Positions 11,621 through 23,377 of a DNA stretch of 64,000 nucleotides are shown here, piece by piece; positions within the stretch are counted from its first letter, which is position 1; each line of letters opens with the position of its first letter. A program made the translations under genes and the position numbers. Below the pieces are notes generated by a model that was not told the DNA's origin, searched no databases, and saw only the letters and a program-made list of their open reading frames with translations. Source of the DNA: Thozetella sp. PMI_491 (lineage: Eukaryota > Ascomycota > Sordariomycetes > Chaetosphaeriales > Chaetosphaeriaceae); contig MU270022.1 of the NCBI GenBank assembly GCA_021432635.1, positions 1,457,272 through 1,521,271 of the forward strand, in the 5' to 3' direction.

Positions 11621-11916
11621 AGTTTCTACAATGCTACGGCCTAGCGCCGCCGAGGCTTAAGTTACTATCACACGTGGCTTGGGCGCGCGGACCACATGGG
11701 CTGAGCTATCAATTAATACGGCGCTTTTGCCACACGCTTCGGCCTCAAACGCTTCGGCAGCTAAGCCGAGCCAAGTTAGAGATCCGGCGTAACTCCGGCG
11801 CCGTAGTCTTCTTCATTATGTCGCCAGGAGTCCTAGTAGGGAGGATTCAGAGGTAGCATGCATAGGTAGTAGTATTGACAAGAGGCCTTAGGATTCATGG
11901 TATTGCTATGTCGTGC
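11621..11916. other. Short gap, no gene seen
   Basis: Convergent space between the HET relic and the DUF2855 gene. No conserved frame was recognised. Confidence 0.4.
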
Positions 11917-13167
11917 CTATATCTCGTAGACCAAAGCCCCCATGGGGTTCCCTTCCCCAGCAGCCAAGCTAGCCCAGCCCTGGACTAGACTGTCCATACC
12001 CTTACCCCATTCGAGCTTCAACCCGGGAATTGTTCCGTTCTTTTTGAACTCATTCCATGCTCGAAGCATCTTCTCGAAGTAAGCAGCCCGGCCTTCGATG
12101 GCCATAGCGTCGTCCCTCTCCCCCGAAGCGTTGCCGCGAACGACGCCACTATTAGGATCGTTCGCCAAGGGGATCAACGCAGACATTCCCTCAGCCGAGG
12201 GGTCGCCGCCGATAATCAGTGCCTTGACATTGTCAGAAAGACCTTTGAAGGCAGTATACCACTCAAATTCGACGTTGTCGCGAGCGGCGAAGTTCACAAG
12301 GAGCACCTTAGTGCCCTTTTCGATGCCGAGCTTCGCGCCAAGATCAGTGCTCTTAAAGTCCGGGTACAGCAGCACGTCGTCAAACAGGCCGGTTGCCACA
12401 CTGAAGTCCCGAGACTTGGTCGACCCGACAGCGACCACCTTTTTGGGCAGCTTGTCCGCAGGGCGACCTTGCCGCAGCTGGTGGGCAAAAGCCAAGCCGG
12501 TCTTCCCAGACGGCGCAAGGAGGACCACGACAGCGCCGGTGATGTCTGCGTCCTGCGCGGACCACGGGGCGGGTATTCCCATTGGATGCCCCCGCTTTTC
12601 GTCCCAAGAGAAGGAGTAGCGGTTGAGCAAGTACGCTGTCTCAAACAAGATCTGCATTATTGAATCCAGCCCCCGAGACTCTCTGTCCTGGCTTAGGTCG
12701 GTGTCGGGGGCAAAGGCGATGTAACGATTGTAGACGGCAAACAAAGGTCGCCTCCTCTCGCTGACTTCGACGACGTGGCCTGTCTCGGCGTCGATGTCGA
12801 CCTCGAGCGCCTCGGGGTAGTCGCCGATCGGCATGTAGCCCCACAGCTTAGTTCCAACGGGGACACTATCGTGCATGCTCTCTATCACCTCGGCATAGCC
12901 CCAGGACGAGATGCGCCCGTACTTGGACGCATCGTTGTAGGGTTCGGGGAGCGCTGGTGCCTGGTCCCAGACGCCCCACCATCCCAGGAGATGGCCTAGG
13001 CGAGCATAGGTGAAGTTATTAGTTGTGACGGACAGAATCCGGCTCTGAATGCGGATCCAGCCTTTGCTCAGGGGCGGCACAGAGCTGGCTGGAAGGTTGA
13101 CGAGAACCTGCTTGGTATGATCCGACTTGTCAAGAATTTGGACGTGGTAATCCGCTGTTTGTGCCAT
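11917..13167 (-). CDS. DUF2855 family protein
   Basis: Single exon, 416 residues, start ATG at 13167. The opening QVLVNLPASSVPPLSKGWIRI-like region, the NNFTYARLGHLLGWW motif, the WGYAEVIES segment and the long central block around VVVLLAPSGKTGLAFAHQLR match the DUF2855 family of fungal and bacterial proteins. The fold resembles quinone-oxidoreductase-like MDR proteins with a Rossmann half (the SGKTGLA loop). No zinc ligands are evident. The substrate is unknown. A start near 13295 in another frame was discarded because it loses the conserved N terminus. Confidence 0.85.
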   Translation of the reverse strand: MAQTADYHVQILDKSDHTKQVLVNLPASSVPPLSKGWIRIQSRILSVTTNNFTYARLGHLLGWWGVWDQAPALPEPYNDASKYGRISSWGYAEVIESMHDSVPVGTKLWGYMPIGDYPEALEVDIDAETGHVVEVSERRRPLFAVYNRYIAFAPDTDLSQDRESRGLDSIMQILFETAYLLNRYSFSWDEKRGHPMGIPAPWSAQDADITGAVVVLLAPSGKTGLAFAHQLRQGRPADKLPKKVVAVGSTKSRDFSVATGLFDDVLLYPDFKSTDLGAKLGIEKGTKVLLVNFAARDNVEFEWYTAFKGLSDNVKALIIGGDPSAEGMSALIPLANDPNSGVVRGNASGERDDAMAIEGRAAYFEKMLRAWNEFKKNGTIPGLKLEWGKGMDSLVQGWASLAAGEGNPMGALVYEI

Positions 13168-16100
13168 GGCGCTGGAGTTCTGAGCGAGCTCGTGGAATTG
13201 AAGCGGGGTGCTGGGCGGGCGGGCGTCCGATGAAGACTTGACCTCGTCGAGGGAACCAGGTCTGATTTATAACAACGCTCTTGATAACGCTCCACTCCTC
13301 GCCGAAGCTGCCATTATTGCCTGTGCATGCGGGGCACGCGTCAGCTTCGGCGGAGATCCTAGCGGATACTGTGCTATAGAAAACCGCTTCCTCCGAATGG
13401 TTCGGGCTACGGCCGATTGGATGATGACAAATATAGTAAGACGTATATACGACGGTCCAGGGGCTTAGCAGCGGAGAGGGGAAACACGCTCCCAGTTAGT
13501 GTCTTCTCCGCGAAAACCCTCACAATTTTTGCGGGCGGTTTGCGACCATCATCCAGGTTATAGATGGAGCGTGTCAAAGGAGCACATGCAAGAAACTCCT
13601 CCTATCTTTTTGCCTACCATGAAACATAGAGTCCCGAGTAGCCCTAAGGGACGGTCCTCAGCAGGCGGGCCAGAACTTGAGGGCCTATGTTGGGTGAGCC
13701 AATTCCCCGTATGGTGCGCCAAAAGGAGCATTATACGTGTTTTAATGAAGGATGGCAAACATAGTTGAATGGCTTCTTCCGGAGCGAGCTATAGGGGGAA
13801 CCCAAGTGCCCCATAGCTATAAAGCCGTTAGGCAACACAACAGTGGTGTGACCTCCCAGGTACGATCCAATTGTGACCATTCTTGGACGGAGTGTTGCGA
13901 AACAGAATAGCCCGAGGCGGTTGCGCTAAGGGCTCAAAACGTAGCCTACCTAGGGTATGTATGACTCCGGAGGTAACGTCAACAGCATGGACTGGAGCTC
14001 ATCGAAGATGGGCCGGTTTTAGACTGCATCCAGCTACGTGCTCTTTTTCTCAAATACCCGTGGCCGAAACGGTACAGGTAAACAATAGCCCTAAATGTCT
14101 TCTGACATTCGGATATAGAAGCAAACATTATGCTCCCAACCTTCATAGGCGATTAAGTAGCCACTGATAGAAAATCCTTATATATAACACATAGCTAGTA
14201 TACCATATAGGCCACCAGGACACAACAATGAAGTCGATTTGGTCAGAAGGGCTACACTATTCGGGGACCTCACATCATTGGTACCGCTACTTAAGTTATA
14301 TCTCAAATATGAAACGGCCTGCAACAATAATTATCCAAAAGGGTACCCCGGGTCGGCCGTGCGAAGATGAGAGTTTGAGTTATTCAACGAAAGGAGATCA
14401 CAGCCACCAATCCATACAGTCAATGGCAATAAGGAAAGGACCCCAGTACTGGAGGATTGCTTAGCGCGAATTGAGCTCTGAACATCTATGACACACGGTC
14501 TAACCACAAAGCATCTCACGCGTTCGGCACCCCCAGCCCTCGCGCTGTTATGCAGATTTAGTCGAATTGCGACAGCGGCTGTTTGGTATTTTTCTATGTA
14601 CACATAGGTGTTGAGATCACTTCGTAGACAGGATCCCTCTTCTTCCTCAGATACGGACTAGAACTATGCGACCTAGTATAGGGCCAAGAGGTGTAGATAT
14701 CATCGACAAGAAATGAGTAGTATAGTAGGCACAATACGCTCTACACCCACATTGTAGAGAGGAAAGGCTCTAAAAGCGGAAAAATTTGGAAGTATATTTA
14801 GACGATTTAAGAAATCTAGTACCATAGAATCTGTGCAATTTAGGGTTTTGAGGTAGCTAGGTACCAAGGTACCTCCTATTCATCCGTATCGCATGTTTGA
14901 ATCACTTAGTTTTGCCTAGGTTCTATACCACCTACACGGTTACTTAGCTATCTAGAAGGAGGAAGGAGGCCCCGGTTATGAAACTTCCCCTAGGTACTAC
15001 TTGATACCAATTTCTTTTCGCCATTAAAGATATAGTACAGAAAGGACCCTTGGTAAATACTAATCGTAGGAAGGAGCGCAGCCTCCGACATGGATTTTCA
15101 TGATCTGAGACAGGAAACATAGGAAGATGCGCAGCCACATTCTCCAGACACAAGCGACTACATTACGAGGACTCAGAATCAAATAATCTTTTGGCGGATG
15201 CGATTTCCCATCAGCTGGGTGTGACCCCAGGGCCGGGGATAAGCCTCATCGTGATATTCTCGCTTTGGGAACGTTTCGTCTACTAACGAATTCTGCATCC
15301 GCTAAGAAATTAAGGGGTAGTTGAAGCTCCTTCAAGTTGTAGATACCTGCATGAGTAAATTACCCAGGAACGCCACAGTCGTTCATACTGGGAAGATAAA
15401 CGCGACCTTGAATTGGGCTTGGGTCGACGCCGGCAGGGTTGCAATTTTGTGAGGCCCTTGTATCTTGGTCGCAGTTGCCATCCTAACGACCAACTGACTG
15501 CAACGGTTTCATGGGACTCCGGATATCCAGATGTGGTTGGCATAATTACCCAGCTTGTCCTCGGTTCCTCGTGATGTTCCATTCCTTCCACGGGTCCGTG
15601 CCTTGGTTCCCTCGCCGACAGCCGGTCCGCGGCAGCTATCCGACCTTCCGCTCTAGGGACCCCGGGCGCCACAGCGGCACGGCATGGCGGGGGTTGGTCG
15701 CGTCGTGCCTGGCTGTATGCAAGGTTTCTGCCAAGCCCTGGGGACATGAACCAAAGATCGTCGGGTTACTTGACAGGAGTATATGATTTAGGAAAGGACT
15801 CCGGCCGGTGGCGCCATCCCGCTCACAACCTTCCGGGGACCAAGCTAATTAATAGCTGTGCTTATTCTTGCAGCAAGGCTTACGCGCCAAGCGTTTACCT
15901 GGAACTTACATGCAGCCCCAAAGAACGGGGATAACAAATTCGAAATTGGGCAAGAATGTTACTGTATGCTCCGTGGCAACCTTTTGATAAGCAGTCGACA
16001 TGCGCCCACATTCCGTAGAGCGTTTGAGGTGGCGGTAAGGTATGAGATAATATTCCTTGTCCAAGCTAGCTGAACATTATTGCCCGAAGTCAAGCAGCTC

Positions 16101-16610
16101 GCCGTCTCGCCACCGCCTCGAGGGTTGACGCTGCGGAAATTGGGTTCTATCAGCCGCAAACTAACCAACTGCATCAGCCGGCAGGCATCCTATAGCGTTA
16201 TGGGGGAGGTCTCTTCAGCGAAGAAAACGAGCCTCGATCCTGAGGCCTCACGGCGGCTGATGTCACTGGATGAACCAAGGCGAATGTCTGAGATACCGAA
16301 CTAGGGTTATATACTTCCGAAAGCATTCGATGCGGGGGAAGTGCCGCGGCACTCGCAGCGTGGCCCACGGGAATGTACGGTGACTGGGTAACAAGGAAGT
16401 CGGCATCACCTTTCATGACAACCGAGAATGGCCGGAAATCTTGCATGTTGCTGATACTTACTGCGTTGGCTTGAATAGGTGAGAAAACTCACGGGATTCA
16501 TGCCAGAACACAGATTCCTGGAGTTCAAGGATGGCTCTCAAATAAGACTTGTGGTACAGCAGCCATTCTGATTGTCCTGGATTGGAAAATAAGGAGGGCC
16601 AACGAGCCTG
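13168..16610. other. 3.4-kb stretch without recognisable genes
   Basis: Only short frames and no conserved protein motif on either strand. Parts (about 14.6-15.2 kb) look A/T-richer than their neighbours. Short palindromes such as GGTACC-AA-GGTACC occur near 14860-14873. No terminal repeats or transposase remnants were identified, so a decayed transposon is possible but not shown. Confidence 0.4.
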
Positions 16611-18069
16611 TCAGTCGTCCCCAACACACATCTCTAGGATCTCTAAAACTTGGTCTTTCTGGACCAAGGGGATGACGTTGAGCTGGCAAAGTGCGTCTTT
16701 GAGACTGCTCTCGGCGATAACATCGAGCTTGTCCCTGCCAATTCCGTATGCCTTAAGAGTCCGAGGAAACTCTAGCTCGCGGATTATGGCATCGAGTGCA
16801 TCACCCAAGTCCGCCGAGTCCTTGGCCAACGCATGCTTCTTCAGCACTTCTGTTATCGCGGGCTCGCCCCAGAACAAGTCCAGGACGATCGCCTGCCGAT
16901 CCGCATTCGCCTTAGCATTGAACTTCTGGACTGCCGGGAGGCAGACACACGTGGTTTCTGAGATCGTTGGTTAAAGTATGTCTAAGGCGGTGTAGGATCT
17001 GAAGGAGAGGGAACATGGCCTACCAGCATGTGGCACTCCATATGGCCCGACTTGGTGTCCAATCCCGTGAGAGGCTCCTGTATGCTTCGTGTTAGTATGG
17101 GGACAATCAAGGCCGTGGTCGTGCGTGCCCCTGTGCAATGTGGAGGTGATTAACATACCGACAGGCACGCCGTGGATGACATGGGGCTTCATGCTTTCGG
17201 CCGCTCCAAGTTGCGCGTTGAGACGGGCTTCCAGGTCCTGCGGGTCTCGCTTGGTCCGCAAGAGCGACGGGATCAGCAATTTGAGGCCGTTGATAGCGCA
17301 AGCCGTGCCTTCTGGGGTCGGCTTGGACGAGCAGATGGATTCAACGCAATGGTCCATCGCCCGGAGGCCCGTCGACAGCCATACTCGCTCTGGCGTTGTG
17401 AGGCTGATCTTAGGGTCTATCGCAATGACCCTATGGCCGATCTGAGTTGGGTCGGCGAACAGCTGCTTGTGCATGGTGACATCGTTTGTGGCCCCGCCGA
17501 ATGGGTTGAATTCTCCAGCTGATAAGGTTGTGGTCACGCACATGTAAGGGATTACCGAGGGCTTTACGATGGGATTGTCGATTGTCAGCTCCTTCCTCCG
17601 CAAATCATTGCTAGTAATGAGTAGGTGATCGAGCTTTTCGTGCGTGTCGGCATCGTTGGCCAGAGCCTAAGATAACATCAGATCCCCGCTCAAGCTGGGA
17701 TTGTCACGAGGTGCTAACAAGAGCGATCGCCTTTACTCCATCGACCAGGCTACCCCCTCCAACGGTAATAATGGAGTCGGCCCCCGCTTGCCTTATCTCT
17801 CTCATGATTTCTAGCACCTCTGAATAGAATGTATGGGGTTTCATGCCATAGTGGAAGCCCACGATGCGATCCTGGCCAATGCTATCCGTGAGACGCTGGA
17901 CGGCGTCGGTATCCCTGCTCAGCGAGCCCGAGATGATTATGAAAGGTCGGGCGCCCCCGACGCTATCGGTCAGGTGCTTCGCCAAGGCCTCATAGTAAGG
18001 GATGTTGTAGGTAATGACGGGAAATGGCTTGGCCGGATTGTACCGTTCGATCACCTCGGGGGCAGCCAT
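16611..18069 (-). CDS. Iron-containing alcohol dehydrogenase / maleylacetate-reductase-like enzyme
   Basis: Four exons: 18069-17719, 17666-17159, 17077-17024 and 16957-16611, with introns of 52, 81 and 66 nt, all GT-AG and frame-consistent; about 419 residues. The N-terminal Rossmann part has the nucleotide-binding ITVGGGSLVDGVKA segment. The C-terminal helical part carries metal-ligand regions: AMDHCVES and the ASHGIGH...GVPHAETT stretch, with histidines at about 290, 294 and 303. The HGIGH-GVPH pattern is shared by maleylacetate reductases and related fungal Fe-ADHs (PF00465), which act NAD(P)H-dependently on keto acids or aldehydes. Exon 3 is only 54 nt but encodes most of the metal site. 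The exact substrate is not decided; maleylacetate is one candidate. Confidence 0.85.
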
Positions 18070-19256
18070 CGTGGGGGACAGGTACCTATCGCGAGGGCGG
18101 CTGGGAGTTTGTGTCCGGGAAGAGAACTCTTGGTTAAGATGTCTGTTGAAGCAAAACAGGTGCCGGCAGCGGTGTTCGCCCGACCTGCGCCCTTTGTCAT
18201 AGCATATGCACTACCAGGCTTGACGACAGAAGAATCACCTCATGCAGGCGGTGGTTGGCTAGGGCCGCGCCACTACGTTGCTCTGTGTGCGGGCTCAGCA
18301 TGCAGAGGCCGGGGTTCCCAATAGTCGTCCTGCAGTCCCATCAGACCCGTCTTACTAAAACTCCACGTCGCAATCACTACGTATCCATTCGGATTCGCGC
18401 ACGCAACCCCGGCCCCCAAGAGTACCCTCTCCAGCTATTTTGGGCTGTCGGCTGATTGCTATCACCGAACCCATGGAGATGATGGTGTGTATTGCAGGTC
18501 AGCGCGCTCAAGAGTCCCAACATTCGCTATCGCGTCCTCGTTCACTTAGCCTACTATAGTTATAGATAATTCCCTGTCTGTGCGCAAGAACAACCTCGGC
18601 GGCGATCTTGCAACGTTAGCAGCGGATCGATGCTTTGCTTCCCCTTATTTTCTTATTTCCAGAAAATCCCAGTCGTAACTCCCCCAATTCGCGCAGCCGT
18701 CTGAGGATCGGCAGCCGAGCCGAGGACACACCGGCTGTGCCACCCTTGTGATTCTGGAACCCTGTCGGAGTAACAGGGGTATGAGGCCCTGGGAACTATC
18801 ACGTGATGGTCTGTAATTGAAGGATCCGAGTGTAAGGTACCTGGGGCCAGCGGGCAGGGAAGGGATCCTGGGAGAAGTAAGGGGTGAGGGATAGGCGCGA
18901 AAACCACTCGCTGGACCCTGGAATTTAGGGTTGGGCGATCAGGTGCTTCAGGTACCATGGTTGCACAAGATTCACCAGACGCGCCAGGCCGATGGACAGA
19001 AGAGAATCGACTCCGACAGTATTAGTGCCAAGTGGTGTCTATATTTTGAGGCTAATGTACTTAGGGAGGCAGGGGTGCCGGGTCGTCCTACCTACCAACG
19101 TTGCTTAGGTATGCGGGAGACCGGCGCCCCGACGGGAGCGAATGGAAGGCCAGCCGAGGCCGGCCAGACGAGCCTTACGAGGCCGCACGACAGGAGGCTC
19201 TAGATCTGTGTGCTGTATTCAACAAGATGACCGCTTATTCTACATTGTGTGGCTTA
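18070..19256. other. Intergenic, no gene seen
   Basis: Upstream of the Fe-ADH gene (minus) and downstream of the rhodopsin-like gene (minus). Short overlapping frames only. Confidence 0.4.
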
Positions 19257-20689
19257 TTAGGCCTTGGTGGTGTTCAGCCAACTCCGGGGCTCCGCCTCCC
19301 GGTCGCCATCCGTCTCTCTCTCCCTCTTCCTTTCCTCCGTGACGGTGACCTGTGTCTTGACCAAGATGGCGCGGTCATCCATTTCAATCTCGCCGGGTGC
19401 TTGGCTGTCGGTGTCGCTCAGCCGTTCGAAGTCGTGGCCTTTCACTTTGGAGCCAACGCTGCTTGCCGCTCCCGAGACCGTGGCAAGCCCGGTCTGGCTC
19501 CTTTCGCCGTACTGATTCCTGGAGTTCCACTTGTTGGTTCCCGCTCCCATGTCGTTGGTGTTGCCGCTGCTCCCGTATCCAGTCCGGCCTCTGCGGTTCC
19601 TGAAGAAACGGTCGAAGAATGGGGCCAACAGGGGCAGGTTGCCGGAGATGACGGCCACGCCTTGCTCAAGGGTGGTCCAGGTGCTGGCATAAACCTGCGT
19701 GTAAGTCGGGTCGCTGGGTGTGAAGCTGACAAGAACAACAAGACGGATGATAGAAGCTACGCAGACGCTAGAGGAGCATTTAGTCAGCACACGCAACGTG
19801 AAGGACAAAACAACAGCTCCTCTTTGATACACTTGAAACTTTTGGAGCTAAGGAAGACGGCTGACTCACAAGCATCCAAGCAGGAATATACCAAGCACCG
19901 CCGCCTTCTTGCGGGGGTTGAGCTTCAGGCCCAGAATTGAGGGCAAGGGGAGCGCGAGGATGTAAACGTCACCAAGCAGGCTGAGTCCGCCGTTGACCGT
20001 TCCAGAGATGGCCTGGTTGCGGCAGCTACCGCCTGGGATCGTCCGGTCGTAGTAGTAGGCGATGGGCGTGCACACGGTCAGGTTGACGAACCATGTAGCG
20101 ATGGCCCACATGAGAGTGTAAGCAATGCCGATGTAGGCCCAAAAGCGGAACTCCTTAGTCGTGAAGATGCGCATGTAAAAGAGAATAATTGAGGTCTTGA
20201 CGCAGGCCAGAGCCGGCTGGTTGGCGCGCTGGAGGGCGAAGGTGATCTAAGATTCGGACGCACGTTAGCATACACACCATCCGCTCCCTATGCCGCCAAA
20301 GCGGAGAAAAGAAGGGAGGTGAGAGAGCCGACCTTGGAAAAGTTGTTCTGCTGCTCCTTGGTGAGATTACAGAAATGGTGCCCGAGGCCATTGGGAATTA
20401 CTTGATGCGCAAGGTTAGCTCAGCAGTTCTCTAATGAGCGAGACAGAGACCAGTTCAGGTGCTTCGTACGCAAATACTCGCAGATTGACGGCTCGAGGAT
20501 GATGATGAGGCCAGCACCCATCAGCCAGTCGTCCCAACCAAGCTCCTGGCCGGTCCTCTTCCGAGCCACAAGGCGCAGGGTGTAAGAGAGGATCGAGAGG
20601 GTCAAGACGATGGTGGTCGGGACGATGGCAAACATCTGCTTGCCATAGACATCGCCAGGGATGTCGGGCTCGCAGGCGGCGGAAGCCAT
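19257..20689 (-). CDS. Fungal rhodopsin-like (PTH11-type) integral membrane protein
   Basis: Four exons: 20689-20470, 20400-20333, 20246-19870 and 19767-19257, with introns of 69, 86 and 102 nt; about 391 residues. It has about seven transmembrane helices and the family hallmarks: a WDDW motif after helix 2 (LGWDDWLMG), NGLGHH at the start of the first outer loop, a QRANQPALACVKTSIILFYMRIF-type helix, and FWAYIGIAY. The C-terminal tail (about 130 residues) is hydrophilic, acidic and Ser/Thr-rich, with an Arg/Glu-rich end. This is the fungal rhodopsin-domain family that includes PTH11-like surface-sensing GPCR-like proteins. The CFEM domain found in PTH11 itself is not seen. A receptor role is inferred. 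Confidence 0.85.
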
Positions 20690-23377
20690 CGCGAATCTCG
20701 GGACGATGGGAGGAGGGCAGGGACTCTGATCGAGATCTGCCAGAGATTCCGGGCGATGATGTGCTTTGGGCGCACCCGCAGTGATATTGGAGCAGAGGCT
20801 AGAAGCAAAAGCAGGAATGATCAGCTTCTACCCATACCGTCGCCAGATGTTGCTATATACATAGTCCTCGAGATCGTCCAAACCCATGCGATGGCGAAAG
20901 CCCACAACCCGACCGACCATGCAGCCACCGCGAAAGAACCTGCCGCATACAACAGCCCACCCCCTCCCATCCGCGGGCGTACTGTGGTAGCACAACTGGG
21001 ACTTGGCCTCGCTCGGCGGCGCAGGAATCGCTGGCCCGGCCTCCGACTCCATCATGAGACGTAACAGGGCAGGGGGCTCGGGGAGCCAGGGCAGAGGAAT
21101 CCGGTGGGCCTGGTAGGATACCTTAGCGTTGTGGTCTCTCTGCGTTCCAGAAACCACTTCGCCAGGCTGTGGTGTGTAACGACGCCACTAGCTGCAATGG
21201 GAAGGTGTCCAACCATGTCATAAGAATTACGGTAGAAAAAGGGAGAGCCGTGAGGACTTTTGAGCTACCAGGCTAGGCTGGTGGATCGACGTCCAGACGT
21301 CGTCGTGCATGGTTTTCGTTTTTGAAAATATTTCTCTTACTTGTTTTGCACGAGGTAATTGGCATTTTGGTTTCTCTTTTTCTTCTTTTTTGTTTTATTT
21401 TTGCTCTTGGGATGTCGTTGGCGCCTGGCAATGCAAAGTGGCACCCTATCCACTTACCCCAGCATTGGCAAAAGTCGGCCAAGGAAAGCCAAGCTGCGCG
21501 GCCAAATGCCCAGAGGCTTGGTGCTGGCAAGTGCCGAAAAAAGGGGGGAGGGGACTGGTGGTGGTGCGCCCAGAGCATTAACCGTGTGTTCCCAGTATAA
21601 CTACAGGTACTGTACCTACCTAGTTTGTCTTCCCTTGTCCTTGCCCTCTCTTCTCCTCCTTCGCTGGGTGCCCCTGCAACAAAAGGGGGCGCTCCGGGGG
21701 ATGCGCCAGGAGGAACAGCGCCAAACGCGCTAGCCCGGATTGGAGGTAGCAGGACCGAAGCCAAGAAAATTAGGTGCTACCTACTAGGCACCCAGGGAGC
21801 CCTCTTCCAATTTTTTGGGCGGCCCGCTCCGGGTCCCCCCAGCTTCTAGAGCTTGTCTCAGCTTGGCGTTAGAGCGCCATGCCAAGCGGCCATTTGCCGC
21901 CAGAGTCGCCAACCAGAATAGGCTCTAAGCCAGTTGATGGCTAAACAGCCACGGCAGCTTCTTGCGCCGGCAGGCATCTGCCTCCGCAGCATTAATTAGC
22001 TCCCTAGCCCCCAGCGGTTCCTCCTAGACCTAGTACGAAGGTAGGATGCTGCTGCTTGCTCCCCTGTCCAGACTGCCTGCCTTGCCCACAACCTCCCCCC
22101 CCCGGCCAGGCCCAAAAAGGGACGCAGCGATTGATTGCGCACGACTGATAATTGTTCCGCGGGTAATATCGCTCGCCGCCGTTTGAACCCTCGCTCTCGC
22201 CGCCGGTCCAATGAGGGCAGTAATCGCGATACCAGCTTCGCAAAACATGCAAATTTGGACTATGCTAGTGGGAGAAAAAAAAATTAACCTAAATTTGCTA
22301 TCCTTTCTCCTCCTCCCCTCCCTTGCCTTACCCTCCTCCCCTGCTAGAAGCTGAGGGCTGTTGGCAATAGTTAGCTGCTACGTAGTAGCCGTGCTTGCTG
22401 TCGACATTGCTGACGACGTTCTTGCTTCCAGGTTGCCCCTATCCTACCTACTTGAGATGCAGTATACGCAGTGCTATGGTGGTAATAAGCTGGCTGCCCC
22501 TTGCCTCAAGTGGAGAGATACCCAAGCTTCTGCCTGCCTTTCGGAACACTATATCTCCGCTGTAAAATGAAACCGTACCATACCAGAGGCCCTGGTGCAC
22601 TTGTCGATTTTTTTTCTGCTCCTTCCCTTCCCCTACCCCTCCCCCTCCCCAAGTGTTGTACCGTGTGCAACAGGTAAACATCCTGGGCCATTACACCCTG
22701 GACCGTCGTTTTTTTTTCACTGGCCCACTCGCCTACCCACGTTATTCGCGCAGAACAACCGGGTGGAGCCCAGGCAAAATGGGTATCGGTCCATGTTGAC
22801 AGGGCTCGTCATGCTGGGGGCCAGAAAGCCGCATGCATACCGGCGGGGTCTCTTCGCTAGTTCGCAGCAGTCGAGAGCCGTCTCGTACGGTCTGGGGGGT
22901 TGTTATGGCCGTGCCCCTTTCCTGCATGTGGTCCTACATCTCGGGGCTACCACTCTGGCGTGGCCTCCTGCGTCGTCGACCTCGCGATCCTGGCCCCCCT
23001 TTCCCCCCTTTAAGGTGAAGCACACAAGGATCTCGCTGGGCCTGGCCAGCAGGATGCTACCCAAACCAACACCAGACTGCAGCTCATGTGTACTATCGGT
23101 TCGCTTGTCTGTGCGCCACCCGGCATCTCGGACGCAGACCTCCCAGCTTTTCAGTTCCCCTCCTCCCTAAAAAACTGCCCGGATTCCTTTGTCCCAGACT
23201 GTTGGGTTGGGCCCGACTGCATACTCCCGTCCCTTACGCTCTTTACGCTCCTTATCGTTCCTCTTGCTTCGTTGCTTTTTCGGAAGCACGTACATACTAC
23301 TCTCCACACCACCACCTCCCTCCGCCAACGACCACCGCAGCAACGACAGCGCGCAGGGGACAACCACCGACCTAGCC
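20690..23377. other. 2.7-kb divergent intergenic region
   Basis: Separates the rhodopsin-like gene (minus) from the MFS gene (plus), so it should hold both promoters. It has several pyrimidine-rich tracts (around 22300-22335, 22610-22650 and 23215-23280), typical of promoters and 5' leaders of well-expressed fungal genes. No conserved reading frame was recognised. Confidence 0.5.

Noticed and set aside
21273-21764. 163-residue frame on the minus strand upstream of the MFS gene
   Set aside because: Low-complexity composition in a promoter-like region, with no conserved motif.
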